A stretch of 50,301 nucleotides of DNA from Photorhabdus sp. CRCIA-P01. Its GTDB lineage: Bacteria; Pseudomonadota; Gammaproteobacteria; Enterobacterales; Enterobacteriaceae. The stretch lies in assembly GCF_003545805.1 (NCBI RefSeq), contig NZ_NMQR01000033.1, positions 1 to 50,301 of the forward strand, in the 5' to 3' direction. Every line of letters starts with the position of its first letter. The stretch's first letter is position 1. Of the stretch, positions 29,859 through 39,369 are shown piece by piece. A program made the position numbers and the translations under genes. Under the pieces are notes generated by a model, which worked only from the letters and a program-made list of their open reading frames with translations, was not told the origin of the DNA and ran no database searches.

Positions 29859-30818
29859 CTAATATAGCCCTGGAGTTAATACTATCCACCTTTGACTATA
29901 TATCCGTCCAATAATACAACTTATACCAACCGATGAAGATCTACTCACAGCAGGTATATGACGAGGAGAATACCCTTGAGAATAAGTAGAATAAATGCCA
30001 AAGCTAAAATATCCATTTTTATCGGTAGTCATATTTTTGTCTTTATCACTCAGGAACAGATAAGATCCCATAGATACTTTTATGGTTACATTAGGCTCAC
30101 CTATGCCATTCTTATATAAATATCCAGCTATAATACCGCCCGAAAATGAAGATAACACATCCGGAAATTTTGTGATCTCTAACCGATATGGATTATCCGT
30201 GAAACGCATAATGGCAACCTCTGCAATATCTTCCGTTTGTGCTACTAGTCTCACCGCCCCAGCACTATTAGATTGTATTGAAACCGTTATTTTACCCTCT
30301 TTATCTGTTATACCCGAAGACGGAAATACCGTTGCCCAATCACCTACATTGAAGGTTATTTTTTGGTTTTTAATTCCGTTACCAAACTTATCATACGCAG
30401 TTGCAACTACTCTATTCTCATCGGTACTATTAGCCCATGCCTCATTCTTTTCTAAGTCAAGATTAAGAGTTGCCACAGGAATAGCAGTAAACTCGATCTG
30501 GAGAGGAGGGGATTTTATTTGAGTATCATCTTCCAAACAAGCATATACATTCCCTTGACACGGAGTTGAACCAATAGAGATTATTTCAACTGATATCTTA
30601 CCCATTACTCCGGTACTTTTTATAATTTTACGATCATTATTCTCTTTAAATGCCATAGATTCATTATCTAACGTAAAAATTACATTCGTTTCATGCAATA
30701 AATAATTATCTTGAATTACTTTGATACCGATATGTATAGACTTATCCACAGTCTCGGTTCTTTCACTCGATACCCAATTTAATGTCTTAGAATTTTCTAG
30801 TACCTGTTCGTTATCCAT
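29859..30818 (-). CDS. Ig-like (Big-1-type) protein, 319 residues, no signal peptide
   Basis: The first residues are MDNEQVLENSKTLNWVSSER, with no hydrophobic export signal. Residues about 130-205 form a recognisable bacterial Ig-like Big-1 domain (ENRVVATAYDKFGNGIKNQK, TFNVGDWATVFPSSGITDKE, GKITVSIQSNSAGAVRLVAQ). Flanking regions look like partial or diverged Ig domains (for example VTIKVSMGSYLF, TTDKNGYFSFGIYS). AGGAG precedes the ATG. It is the last gene of the cluster, separated from the 441-residue gene by an ERIC element. It probably belongs to the adhesin-associated family; secretion route unknown. Confidence 0.7.
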   Translation of the reverse strand: MDNEQVLENSKTLNWVSSERTETVDKSIHIGIKVIQDNYLLHETNVIFTLDNESMAFKENNDRKIIKSTGVMGKISVEIISIGSTPCQGNVYACLEDDTQIKSPPLQIEFTAIPVATLNLDLEKNEAWANSTDENRVVATAYDKFGNGIKNQKITFNVGDWATVFPSSGITDKEGKITVSIQSNSAGAVRLVAQTEDIAEVAIMRFTDNPYRLEITKFPDVLSSFSGGIIAGYLYKNGIGEPNVTIKVSMGSYLFLSDKDKNMTTDKNGYFSFGIYSTYSQGYSPRHIPAVSRSSSVGISCIIGRIYSQRWIVLTPGLY

Positions 30819-30854
30819 TTCATTCTCCTAATTTATCACTATCATGTATATTTA

Positions 30855-30981
30855 TATACCCTTCATCTTTCAAGCTGCTGCTTTGTTGGCTGCTTTCACT
30901 CACCCCAGTCACATAGTTATCTATGCTCCTGGGGATTCATTCACTTGCCGCCTCGCTGCAACTCGAAATCTATTAGGTATA
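30855..30981. repeat. ERIC element inside the Ig-like gene cluster
   Basis: TATACCCTTCATCTTTCAAG to AGGTATA, 127 bp, between the 441- and 319-residue genes, 36 nt upstream of the latter start. It may act as an RNA processing or attenuation hairpin in the polycistronic message. Confidence 0.94.
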
Positions 30982-31061
30982 TATGTTATCATCGATTTAA
31001 AGTTAAAAAACAAAATGATTTCCACTTGATAACATTATGCTAATTAACAATATTCCTTACG

Positions 31062-32387
31062 TTAAATAGAAGGAAAATGTTTAAAATTAATAGCAAATTG
31101 AATCGACTGATCAATATCGGGTAAACTTATTATCACATTATTTTTTTCTGCTTTGGTATTAGTTATATGGAAAGTTGTACAACCATCCTTACTAATTGCA
31201 ACCTGCAACGCTCTCTCGTTATCACCAAAACCTGAAATTATCGCTGAACCGTCAGTACGAACAAGTAATCTTTTGCCAGAATAGACAGTGCGGTCCACAA
31301 TAACATAACCACTACACACACTCACGCCATCAGCAGGGACTTCAGAGGTAAATGCATAAGCTTTGATAATATCTCCGCCATCTCTCCACTCACTAAATAT
31401 TGCCTGACCTACACCCGATATTACAGACCCGCCCTCCGCAGAAACAGTACAGCGAAAACTACCCGTTGTCTCAGATTGCAAATGGAAATAAGCCAACCCA
31501 AAACTATTGGGAGCAAACTGATATTTTGCACCATTCCCTTCAACAATATTACCCGACTCAACACTAGCCAATAATCTCTTTCCTGGCGGCCCATAAACCG
31601 CAACCAAATTTTTCGGGTTTATTCTGGGATATTCATTAGATAATATCGGCGCACCTTCACTAATTGACATGATGACAGATGACATATCCATTAATGACAA
31701 GATCACTGAACCTGGAGCAGAAAGAGTATTACCAACCTCATAATACCCTGTTCCCACTCCCTCTTGACCCAAACAAAGCACGTATTCCATCGGCACCACT
31801 AAAGAAACATAATCCTGCTTAATATCCTCATCACTGACTGTTATGGGTTGTGCATCCCAGGCCGCCCTCACAATGGGATCATAGTTAAAATTATGTCCTT
31901 GCCAGTGGAATATGACGCTATCGCCTTTCTGCATCTGCTGATAACTGATATGCACATTTAACCCACGATGTTGTATAAGAGGTGAATAGTGAATAACGCC
32001 AGATGTTGAATCTGGATAAATTGATGGTAATAATTTTATCGATGGAGAATTAATAACTTTAATCACAGTCGGTTCAGAGAAATTTTCATTCTCGAAATCA
32101 TCAGCTGATGTATAAGTCACATTATAGCAACCATCAGGTATTTCAGAGAACGGCATAGCTATAGTAAAAAAAATAGTATTAACATTCTGAACATAATATG
32201 GTCGAGAAAGGATTCCTCCAACACTTACTACTATCACATCCCAGATTTTTAATTTCTTATGATAGGGTACTTTGATAATTAAATCTTGGTTCTGTTGAAC
32301 AGAAACGTCAATCAGGCCATCGTTATCTGCTTGCGGCAACTCTGGCGACGATAAAGGAATAAATTTATTGTCGTTATTGACAATCAT
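31062..32387 (-). CDS. Ig-like repeat protein, 441 residues, no signal peptide
   Basis: A beta-rich protein starting MIVNNDNKFIPLSSPELPQA. The N-terminal half (to about 245) has two Ig-like stretches (LKIWDVIVVSVGG, GDSVIFHWQGHNF). The C-terminal half (about 255-441) is paralogous to the 228-residue neighbour: PRINPKNLVAVYGPPGKRLL against NLNPKNIVTIYGLPGYKFYA, and SEVPADGVSVCSGYVIVDRT against TGAPADGKTPCSIYLFIDRE. The ADG-x-S/T-x-C pattern recalls the start of Big-1 domains. ATG overlaps the stop of the 228-residue gene (ATGA), with GGGAG upstream, showing translational coupling. Function unknown; an intracellular or leaderless exported Ig protein. Confidence 0.7.
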   Translation of the reverse strand: MIVNNDNKFIPLSSPELPQADNDGLIDVSVQQNQDLIIKVPYHKKLKIWDVIVVSVGGILSRPYYVQNVNTIFFTIAMPFSEIPDGCYNVTYTSADDFENENFSEPTVIKVINSPSIKLLPSIYPDSTSGVIHYSPLIQHRGLNVHISYQQMQKGDSVIFHWQGHNFNYDPIVRAAWDAQPITVSDEDIKQDYVSLVVPMEYVLCLGQEGVGTGYYEVGNTLSAPGSVILSLMDMSSVIMSISEGAPILSNEYPRINPKNLVAVYGPPGKRLLASVESGNIVEGNGAKYQFAPNSFGLAYFHLQSETTGSFRCTVSAEGGSVISGVGQAIFSEWRDGGDIIKAYAFTSEVPADGVSVCSGYVIVDRTVYSGKRLLVRTDGSAIISGFGDNERALQVAISKDGCTTFHITNTKAEKNNVIISLPDIDQSIQFAINFKHFPSI

Positions 32388-33070
32388 ATTTCATCTCCCA
32401 TTGGAATCGGTCTGAACGATAAAACAAAATTGACTTTATCCCCTGAATTTGAATCAGGTGCGGTTAGCCAAACATTAACTTTACCTACTGTGTTGCTAAT
32501 CACATTCACTGTCGCACTGCCATCCTCCTTTAATGGAATATCTGCCCAGTCTTTATTATAACCATCGATAAGTGCATTATTATTAACTTTTATACGGATT
32601 TGATTAATATCATCATTATTTTCACGATCAATAAAAAGATATATCGAACAAGGCGTCTTCCCATCTGCCGGAGCGCCTGTAGTATAATTGTAGGCGGTAA
32701 ATACTATAGCTTCATCAGACTGACGATAATTACCAAAAATAAGCGGAAAAGATACGACCTTATTGACATCCTCTTGTGGGTAAATCATCAAAAAAGCCGA
32801 AAATTCTTCGCTATTTTCAATATTTTTATGTTTAAACGGAGAACGAACATAAAAATGCCCTTTTCCAGTCTCATCTAACGTCAATGTGATCTGATCTACA
32901 TCAACGTTATCGTCTACAATAAAAGCACCGATAGATGTCGTAGCATAGAATTTATACCCAGGTAGACCATATATAGTCACAATATTTTTGGGATTAAGAT
33001 TAGGGTAATCGGTTAAATCACTTTTCGCCGCGTTTTCTGTGATAATCACACTTGATATGCCGTTATTCAT
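32384..33070 (-). CDS. Ig-like protein, 228 residues, no signal peptide
   Basis: Starts MNNGISSVIITENAAKSDLT and contains the module NPKNIVTIYGLPGYKFYATT plus a Big-1-like second domain (APADGKTPCSIYLFIDREND-like, ending NVWLTAPDSNSGDKVNFVLS). It is paralogous to the C-terminal half of the 441-residue protein and overlaps it by 4 nt. It is the only intact copy: truncated remnants of its 5' part lie at 34862-34980 and 36805-36917, each following a ~500-residue paralog. No export signal is seen. Confidence 0.7.
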   Translation of the reverse strand: MNNGISSVIITENAAKSDLTDYPNLNPKNIVTIYGLPGYKFYATTSIGAFIVDDNVDVDQITLTLDETGKGHFYVRSPFKHKNIENSEEFSAFLMIYPQEDVNKVVSFPLIFGNYRQSDEAIVFTAYNYTTGAPADGKTPCSIYLFIDRENNDDINQIRIKVNNNALIDGYNKDWADIPLKEDGSATVNVISNTVGKVNVWLTAPDSNSGDKVNFVLSFRPIPMGDEI

Positions 33071-33194
33071 ATTGTCACCATTAACTCCATGATTTATTAA
33101 TTGAAAATAAAATTATAACGCTTAATAAAATATTATAGTTAAGCAATAAATAAACCGCCAATTCACAAACAAGGAAAAGCTCAATCAGTTAAAT

Positions 33195-34715
33195 TTACTG
33201 TCCAGGAAGAACCGTATCAATGAGTCCATACCAAATCTTAGAGTCCTTTGTGCTTTCACTGTACTTCATACCTACACTATAAGTGATATAAACCGAACCT
33301 GGCGTACCATCACTATACGAATCTACATTAGTAAAAGGTGCCTGACCAAGCGGAATAATAGCCTCCCCAGCCGCCACTTCGTCGGCAGTTACCGTATGAG
33401 GATCAAGAGAATAAAGTTCCGAAGATGGATTCTCACTTACAATGCCGTTAACGTAAATACATACCTTGATAACACTATTCACCGCTATTCCATGATTTTT
33501 ACCCACAGTAATATGCGCATCCAATCCCCCTCCTAAAATAGTTGCAAGATTGATCCTGCCTTTCTGTCCAAGCTCCTCCTGATCTCCATGAGTGAAAATT
33601 CTGGGTACCGCTAATGTACGCTCAATTTCAAGTGGCACATTCAGTACTGCCTTTGTCAAATTAAAATAGCGGACAGACGACTTAGTTGTTTTCCCCGTTT
33701 TATCAATTACATAATAATATAACTGATTATCGCCAACACTTGGAATACTGGCATATGGAACTAAAATAAACGGCTTATCCAACTGGCACAATTCAGTAAT
33801 TACCGCAGACTGGCTTTTTGTTTCCTTATCATCTTCTCTAATTATTAGGAAAATTTGATCCATTGGTTCAGCATCTTCATAGAATGGGATAATCACATTA
33901 AAACCCGTTCTCCTATTTCCTGGCGGTGGTGTTAATTTATCACCAATCAGTTCTGCAATATTTGGTGCCGGAAGCGTTGGGTGAATATTCTCTGTGATCA
34001 TCAAAATGCTTGATGAAGCGTTTTTTAAAATATATGGCAGTTTTGTCAACATATTCACCAAGTAACTTCCCTCAGATTTCTTAGGGAAAACTTTTAAAGC
34101 AACAAAACCATGACTATCCGTATTAATATAATATTGACAATTATCTTTTTCACTAATAAAAGGTAATACTTCTTCCGTAATGCCTTCTCCATCATACCCA
34201 AAAATACGTACTGCTCTATCAGTTACCAGAGGAATTTGAAAATAAGGAAGCGGATCATTCGTTTTATTCAACGCATACATATTAATGAGCAGACTGCCAT
34301 TAAATGATGAAGGTCTCTCATTATCTGCTGCCGGAGAGAAATCTTTTACCCACGAATCGCCAATAATTATAGGGGTAAATCCTTCGTATGAAAAACCATT
34401 TTCATCAATAGGATGAAACACAATCTCCAATTTAGCATCAGGGTCCGTAACCTTATCCATTGAGAATGTTATGGTGAAATCACTAGCGCTAGAATCAGCG
34501 GTAACAACAAATTTTGCAGTACAGATATTTTTCTCAACATCTCTTGAAATACGAGGAATCTCACCAAAATTACGATCTTGTGGGTAACTGCACACTATGT
34601 CAGTCGTTTCCGTTACTTTATGGGTATCATCACCTGAATAAGTCACAGTAATGACAACTGGGCATTCTTCTAAAATTATTATTCCTGAAACGATATCTGC
34701 TGTAAGTATCGACAT
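33195..34715 (-). CDS. Beta-rich paralog A of the Ig cluster, 506 residues
   Basis: Starts MSILTADIVSGIIILEECPV, with no signal peptide. Recurrent features of the three paralogs are VTYSGDD near residue 25, ISRDVEKN-CTAKFVVTA, a central FNGSLLIN-YALNKTN-PLPYFQIPLVT segment, and a C-terminal domain with RIFTH-x-DQ-x-ELGQ and SKIW-GLIDTV. The pattern of alternating hydrophobic strands suggests several Ig-like domains, one clear one near residues 270-360. GAGG precedes the ATG. It heads the run A - 228 - 441 - 319. The family is not recognised by me. Confidence 0.68.
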   Translation of the reverse strand: MSILTADIVSGIIILEECPVVITVTYSGDDTHKVTETTDIVCSYPQDRNFGEIPRISRDVEKNICTAKFVVTADSSASDFTITFSMDKVTDPDAKLEIVFHPIDENGFSYEGFTPIIIGDSWVKDFSPAADNERPSSFNGSLLINMYALNKTNDPLPYFQIPLVTDRAVRIFGYDGEGITEEVLPFISEKDNCQYYINTDSHGFVALKVFPKKSEGSYLVNMLTKLPYILKNASSSILMITENIHPTLPAPNIAELIGDKLTPPPGNRRTGFNVIIPFYEDAEPMDQIFLIIREDDKETKSQSAVITELCQLDKPFILVPYASIPSVGDNQLYYYVIDKTGKTTKSSVRYFNLTKAVLNVPLEIERTLAVPRIFTHGDQEELGQKGRINLATILGGGLDAHITVGKNHGIAVNSVIKVCIYVNGIVSENPSSELYSLDPHTVTADEVAAGEAIIPLGQAPFTNVDSYSDGTPGSVYITYSVGMKYSESTKDSKIWYGLIDTVLPGQ

Positions 34716-34822
34716 ATAAACCTCATATTAAAGTTAAACACCAATAAATAACAAACGTCTAATTTTCTTATCAAAATAATACGCTTCCACAATAATGCTG
34801 ACTTCCTACTTCTCACATGAAT
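34716..34822 (-). repeat. Conserved leader upstream of paralog A
   Basis: Contains the shared block from CTCATATTAAAGTTAAACAC through ATCAAAATAAT to CCTACTTCTCACAT, present upstream of all four paralog copies. It includes the ribosome-binding GAGG and may hold the promoter or 5' regulatory RNA. Confidence 0.75.
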
Positions 34823-34861
34823 AAATTATTTATTTACTTTAGCGGTTAATGTAATGAAAAT

Positions 34862-34980
34862 AAATTCCTACTCGAAGCATAAGATTTATATCCAACTATA
34901 CCCTATATAGTCATAATATCTCTGGGGTTAAGATGACGGTAATTGTTAAATCACTTTTCGCCATGTTTGTCACTATTCAT
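34862..34980 (-). pseudogene. 5' remnant of a 228-residue-type gene
   Basis: Minus-strand ATG at 34980 followed by AAAAGTGATTTAAC (KSDLT) and further decayed homology to the start of the 228-residue gene, including the tatatagt-cat-aatat segment that encodes IVTIYG. It has stops and frameshifts. It lies just downstream of paralog B. Confidence 0.7.
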
Positions 34981-35151
34981 AATGCCACCATTAATTCCAT
35001 GACTCATTAGTTAGAAATAAAATGACAATAATTAATAAAATATTATAGCTCGCTAATAAAGAAATAGCCAGTTTACAAACTAAGAAACATATTCGGGAAA
35101 ATGGAAAACGCTTAGGCATTTTCCAATAAATAAAAATTCAATCAGTTAAAT

Positions 35152-36654
35152 TTATGGTCCAGGTGGAACCGTATCAATGAGTCCAAACCAAATCTTGGAA
35201 TCCTTTATTCTTACACTGTAAGTGACATAAACTAATCCTGGTCCATCATCATACGAATCTACACCCGTAAAAGGTGCCTGACCAAGCAGAATAATCGCCT
35301 CTCCAGCCGCTACTTCGTCGGCAGTTACCGTATGAGGTTCAAGAGAATAAATTTTTGAAGATGGAATATCATTGATAACACCATTAACGTAAATACGTAC
35401 ATTGATAACACTATTCACATCTATTCCATTTTTTTTACCCACAGCAATACGCGCATCTAGCCCTCCCCCTAAAATTTTTACAAGATTGATCCTACCTCGC
35501 TGTCCAAGTTCGCTCTGATCTTTATGAGTGAAAATTCTAGGTGCTGCTAATGTACGCCTAATATTTGGTGGTTGACTCGGTACTGATCTCGTTAAATTAA
35601 AATAGAGAGCAGATGACATAGTTATATTTCCCGTTGTATCAGCGATATAATAATATAACTCATTATCGCCAATATTTGGAACACTGGCATATGGAACTGA
35701 AATAAACGGATTATTCAATTGATTCAGATCAGTAATAACAGCAGACGCACTTGGCGTTTCATCATCATCTTCTCTGATCATTAAGAAAATTCTATCTCTC
35801 GGTTTAACACTTTCATAAAACGGGATACTCACATGAAAACCTGTACTACTATTTCCTACTGATGGTGTTAATCTATCACCGTCCAACTCTTCAATATCTG
35901 GCATTACAAGGGTTGGATTAATGTCCTCTGTAATAAACAGAATATTTGATGAACATTTCTTTGAAAAATCTGGTAACTCTGCGGACATATCAACTACATA
36001 GTTACTATTCTCTTTCTGACTGGGGAAAACTCTTAAAGCAACAAAACCTTCATCATTCGTATTAATATAGTATTTATTACTATCGAATTTTCGAATAAAA
36101 GGCAATATTTCTTCCGTAATGTTTTCTCCATCATACCCAAAAATACGCACTGGCTTATTCGTTACCAGAGGAATTTGAAAATAGGGCAACGGCTCACTTG
36201 TTTTATTCAACGCATAGATATTAATAAGCAGGCTGCCATTAAATTCAGAAGGCTCCTCATTATCTGCTGCCGGAGATAAGTCTTTTATCAACGAATCACC
36301 AATAATGATAGGTTCAAATGCTGCATGCGAAAAACCATTTTTATCAATAGAATGAAATACTCTCTCCAATTTAGCATCGGGGTCCGTAGCCTTATCCGTT
36401 GAAAATGTTATGGTGAAATCACCGGCGCCAGAGGTAGCAGTAACAACAAATTTTGCAGTGCAGGTATTATTCTCGACATCTCTTGAAATACGAGGGGTCT
36501 TATCAAAACGGGTATTTTCTGGGGTATTGTGAACTATGTCAGTCGCTTCCGTTACTTTATGAATATCATCACCTGAATAAGTCATAGTAATGACAACTGG
36601 ACATTCTTCTAAAACCGTTATTCCTGAAACGATATCTGCTGTAAGTGTCGACAT
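35152..36654 (-). CDS. Beta-rich paralog B of the Ig cluster, 500 residues
   Basis: Same architecture as paralog A and very close to paralog C: MSTLTADIVSGITVLEECPV, RISRDVENNTCTAKFVVTAT, FRSNKYYIN-type strand (KFDSNKYYINTNDEGFVALR), LYYYIADTTGNITMSSALYF, and C-terminal KIWFGLIDTVPPGP. The start is the ATG at 36654 with GAGG 7 nt upstream; longer frames to 36684 begin inside the conserved leader. No signal peptide or membrane segment. It is followed by a remnant of the 228-residue gene, so this unit once had the two-gene arrangement still intact downstream. Confidence 0.68.
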   Translation of the reverse strand: MSTLTADIVSGITVLEECPVVITMTYSGDDIHKVTEATDIVHNTPENTRFDKTPRISRDVENNTCTAKFVVTATSGAGDFTITFSTDKATDPDAKLERVFHSIDKNGFSHAAFEPIIIGDSLIKDLSPAADNEEPSEFNGSLLINIYALNKTSEPLPYFQIPLVTNKPVRIFGYDGENITEEILPFIRKFDSNKYYINTNDEGFVALRVFPSQKENSNYVVDMSAELPDFSKKCSSNILFITEDINPTLVMPDIEELDGDRLTPSVGNSSTGFHVSIPFYESVKPRDRIFLMIREDDDETPSASAVITDLNQLNNPFISVPYASVPNIGDNELYYYIADTTGNITMSSALYFNLTRSVPSQPPNIRRTLAAPRIFTHKDQSELGQRGRINLVKILGGGLDARIAVGKKNGIDVNSVINVRIYVNGVINDIPSSKIYSLEPHTVTADEVAAGEAIILLGQAPFTGVDSYDDGPGLVYVTYSVRIKDSKIWFGLIDTVPPGP

Positions 36655-36774
36655 ATTAAACCTCATATTAAAGTTAAACACCAATCAGTAAAAAACACTT
36701 AATTTTCTATCAAAATAATGAGTTTATACAACGATGCTTACTCTCTATTACCTCCTTCCTGTTTTTTCTCATAA
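36655..36774 (-). repeat. Conserved leader upstream of paralog B
   Basis: Copy of the ~120-bp leader (CCTCATATTAAAGTTAAACA ... ATCAAAATAATGAG ... TTTTCTCATAAA), diverged mostly in its distal third. Confidence 0.72.
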
Positions 36775-36804
36775 ATAAATTATTTTAGCCATTACTGTAA
36801 TAGT

Positions 36805-36917
36805 AATAAATCCATCATTCGCAGCATAAGCTTTATATCAAAATATACCCTATATAGTTACAGGTTAAGATTACGACAATTGTTAAATCACTTTTCGCCA
36901 TGCCTGCCATTATTCAT
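36805..36917 (-). pseudogene. 5' remnant of a 228-residue-type gene
   Basis: Minus-strand ATG at 36917, then a decayed match to the N-terminus of the 228-residue gene (AAAAGTGATTTAACAATTGT, then a tatatag segment). It lies between paralog C and the leader of paralog B. Confidence 0.66.
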
Positions 36918-37092
36918 ACTGTCACCATTAATTCCATGATTTATTGTTGAAGATAAAATGACAACACCTAATAAACATTATAGCTCGGTAATAAAGATAT
37001 CGCCAGTTCACCAATAAGAAACATGTCCGGAAAAATGGAAAACGCTTATGCATTTTCCATAAAATAGGTAAAAGCTCAATCCGTTAAATTTA

Positions 37093-38595
37093 TTATCTTG
37101 CTGGAACAGTATCAATGTATCCAAACCAAATCTTCGATTCCTTTTGGCCTACGCTGTAAGTGATATAAACTGAGCCTGTCGTACCATCACGATATGAATC
37201 TACATTAGTAAAAGGCCCTTGGCCAAGCAGAATAATAGCCCCTCCAGCCGCCACTTCTTCGGCAGTTACCGTATGAGGATCAACAGAATAAAGTTTCGAA
37301 GATGGATTATCATTGATAATACCATTAACGTAAATATGTACATTAATGACATCATTTACCTCTATTCCGTTGTTTTTACCCACAGCAATATAGGCATCCA
37401 ATCCCCCTCCTAAGATACCGTTAAGATTAATTGTACCTGGCCAGCTAAATTCCGATTGCGTTCTATGATTCAAAATTACAGGTCTCGCTAATACACGCGG
37501 AACCTCTGGTGGTACATTTGGCACTGACCTCGTTAAATTAAAATAGAGAGCAGATGACATAGTGATATTTTCCGTTGTATCAGCGATATAATAGTATAAC
37601 TCATTACCACCAATATTTGGAACGCTGGCATATGGAACTAAAATAAACGGATTATTTAACTGATGCAGATCAGTAATTATGGCAGACGCACTTGGCGTTT
37701 CGTAATTACCTTCTCTGATCATTAAGAAAATTCTATCTTTCGGTCTAACATCTTCATAAAATGGGATACTCACATGAAAACCTGTACTGCTATATCCTAC
37801 TGATGGCATTAATTTATTACCATTCATTTCTTCAATATCTGGCGCCGCAAGAGTTGGAGCAATGTCTTCTGTAATAAACAGAATATTTGATGAAGATTTC
37901 TTTGAGAAATCCGGTAATTCTGCTGACATATCAACTACATAGTTACCATTCTCTTTCTGACTGGGGAAAACCCTTAAAGCAACAAAACCTTTATTATTCG
38001 TATTAATATAGTATTTATTACTATCGAATTTTCGAACAAAAGGCAATACTTCTGCCGTAATATTTTCTCCATCATACCCAAAAATACGCACTGGCTTATT
38101 CGTTACCAGAGGAATTTGAAAATAGGGTAACGGATCATTTGTTTTACTCAACGCATAGATATTAATAAGGAGGCTGCCATTAAATTCAGAAGGTTGCTTA
38201 TTATCTACTGCCGGAGATAAGTCTTTTATCAACGAATCGCCAATAACTATAGGTTCAAACGCTGCATATGAAAAACCATTTTTATCAATAGAATGAAATG
38301 TAATTTCCAATTTAGCATCGGGGTCCGTAGCCTGATCCATTGAAAATGTTATGGTGAAATCACCGGCGCCGGAATTAGCAGTAACAACAAATTTCGCAGT
38401 ACAGGTATTTTTCTCAACATCTCTTGAAATACGAGGGATCTTATCAAAACGGGTATTTTTCGGGTTATCGTACACTATGTCAGTCGAATCCGTTACTTTG
38501 TGAGTATCATCGCCTGAATAAGTCACCATGATAACAACCGGGCACTCTTCTAAAACCGTTATTCCTGAAATTATATCTGCTGTAAGTGTCGACAT
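37093..38595 (-). CDS. Beta-rich paralog C of the Ig cluster, 500 residues
   Basis: Near-duplicate of paralog B over most of its length (MSTLTADIISGITVLEECPV, NYVVDMSAELPDFSKKSSSN, SASAIITDLHQLNNPFILVP). It differs around residues 375-400 (VPPEVPRVLARPVILNHRTQ, then SEFSWPGTINLNGILGGGL), where A and B share RIFTH-DQ-ELGQ, so it looks like a local replacement. The start is the ATG at 38595 with GAGG upstream. No export signal. Starts of A, B and C are spaced 1939 and 1941 bp, showing tandem duplication. Confidence 0.68.
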   Translation of the reverse strand: MSTLTADIISGITVLEECPVVIMVTYSGDDTHKVTDSTDIVYDNPKNTRFDKIPRISRDVEKNTCTAKFVVTANSGAGDFTITFSMDQATDPDAKLEITFHSIDKNGFSYAAFEPIVIGDSLIKDLSPAVDNKQPSEFNGSLLINIYALSKTNDPLPYFQIPLVTNKPVRIFGYDGENITAEVLPFVRKFDSNKYYINTNNKGFVALRVFPSQKENGNYVVDMSAELPDFSKKSSSNILFITEDIAPTLAAPDIEEMNGNKLMPSVGYSSTGFHVSIPFYEDVRPKDRIFLMIREGNYETPSASAIITDLHQLNNPFILVPYASVPNIGGNELYYYIADTTENITMSSALYFNLTRSVPNVPPEVPRVLARPVILNHRTQSEFSWPGTINLNGILGGGLDAYIAVGKNNGIEVNDVINVHIYVNGIINDNPSSKLYSVDPHTVTAEEVAAGGAIILLGQGPFTNVDSYRDGTTGSVYITYSVGQKESKIWFGYIDTVPAR

Positions 38596-38713
38596 ATTAA
38601 ACCTCATATTAAAGTTAAACACCAACAAGTAACAACCACCTAATTTCTATCAAAATAATGTTATTCTACAATGATGCTGACTACCTATTATATCCTCCCT
38701 ATTTCTCACATAA
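38596..38713 (-). repeat. Conserved leader upstream of paralog C
   Basis: Copy of the ~118-bp leader, closest to the copies upstream of paralog A and of the broken fourth copy (CCTCATATTAAAGTTAAACA ... TCCTCCCTATTTCTCACATA). Confidence 0.74.
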
Positions 38714-38865
38714 ATAAACTATTTACTTTAGCTATTACTGTAATCGCAATGTATTTTCTATCCAAAAGGTATCATGAAATGGGATACAGTGCTTCCTCCT
38801 CATATTCAAGAAACTAAGTCAGAAACTACCAGCATATGAGTCCACATATGAAAAAACGCCTAACT

Positions 38866-39250
38866 AAGCTGAATAACACTGACTCCAACCTCCATATCTT
38901 CGTTGGTAAATGTATAAGGAGCAATAGTAATAATTACTTAATCTAACTCCTATCACACAATACCATCAGCGTAAACACTTACATTAATAATATCATCTAC
39001 ATTGATTTCAGTGAACAATTAAGTAATTGATTTTACCTAGCTGTCCAAGTTCTAAATAACCTTGGTGAGTAAAAATTCTAGCTACAGCTAATGTATGAGA
39101 AACCTCTGTGATCGCTCATTAGGGACTGAATCGGTTAAAATAACGAGAAGATAACATGGCTACGTTTTCACTATAAGTCACAGTAATGACAACTGGACTC
39201 TCTGCTAAAACCGTTATTCCTGAAACTATATCTGCTGTCAGTGTCAACAT
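38866..39250 (-). pseudogene. Broken fourth paralog with a large internal deletion
   Basis: ATG at 39250 gives MLTLTADIVSGITVLAESPV as in the paralogs, then jumps after VTYS directly to VAMLSSRYFNRF, which corresponds to residues about 345-356 of the paralogs: some 300 codons are missing. Beyond the stop, other frames retain TLAVARIFTHQGYLELGQLG, VDDIINVSVYADGIV and APYTFTNED, matching the paralog C-terminus. Several frameshifts and stops make it non-functional. Confidence 0.82.
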
Positions 39251-39369
39251 ATTAAATCTCATATTAAAATTAAACGCCAATAAGTAACAAACACCTAATT
39301 TTCTATCAAGATAATGCGCTTCCACAATAATGCTTACTACCTACTATTCCCTCCCTACTTCTCACATAA
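39251..39369 (-). repeat. Conserved leader upstream of the broken fourth paralog
   Basis: Same ~118-bp block (CTCATATTAAAATTAAACGC ... CTCCCTACTTCTCACATAAA). Its far end overlaps the last codons and stop of the invasin-like gene, so the repeated block appears to begin at that gene's 3' end. Confidence 0.75.

Noticed and set aside
29564-31029. Short open frames reading [19 protein letters not shown] (29564-29809, 30844-31029, also 10086-10391)
   Set aside because: The same peptide arises from each ERIC copy in one orientation. It is a by-product of the repeat; there is no ribosome site, and the frames end in unrelated sequence.
38760-38840. Short frame beginning ATGAAATGGGATACAGTG as a transposase fragment
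   Set aside because: Only about 20 codons before a stop, and no element ends or family motif could be identified.
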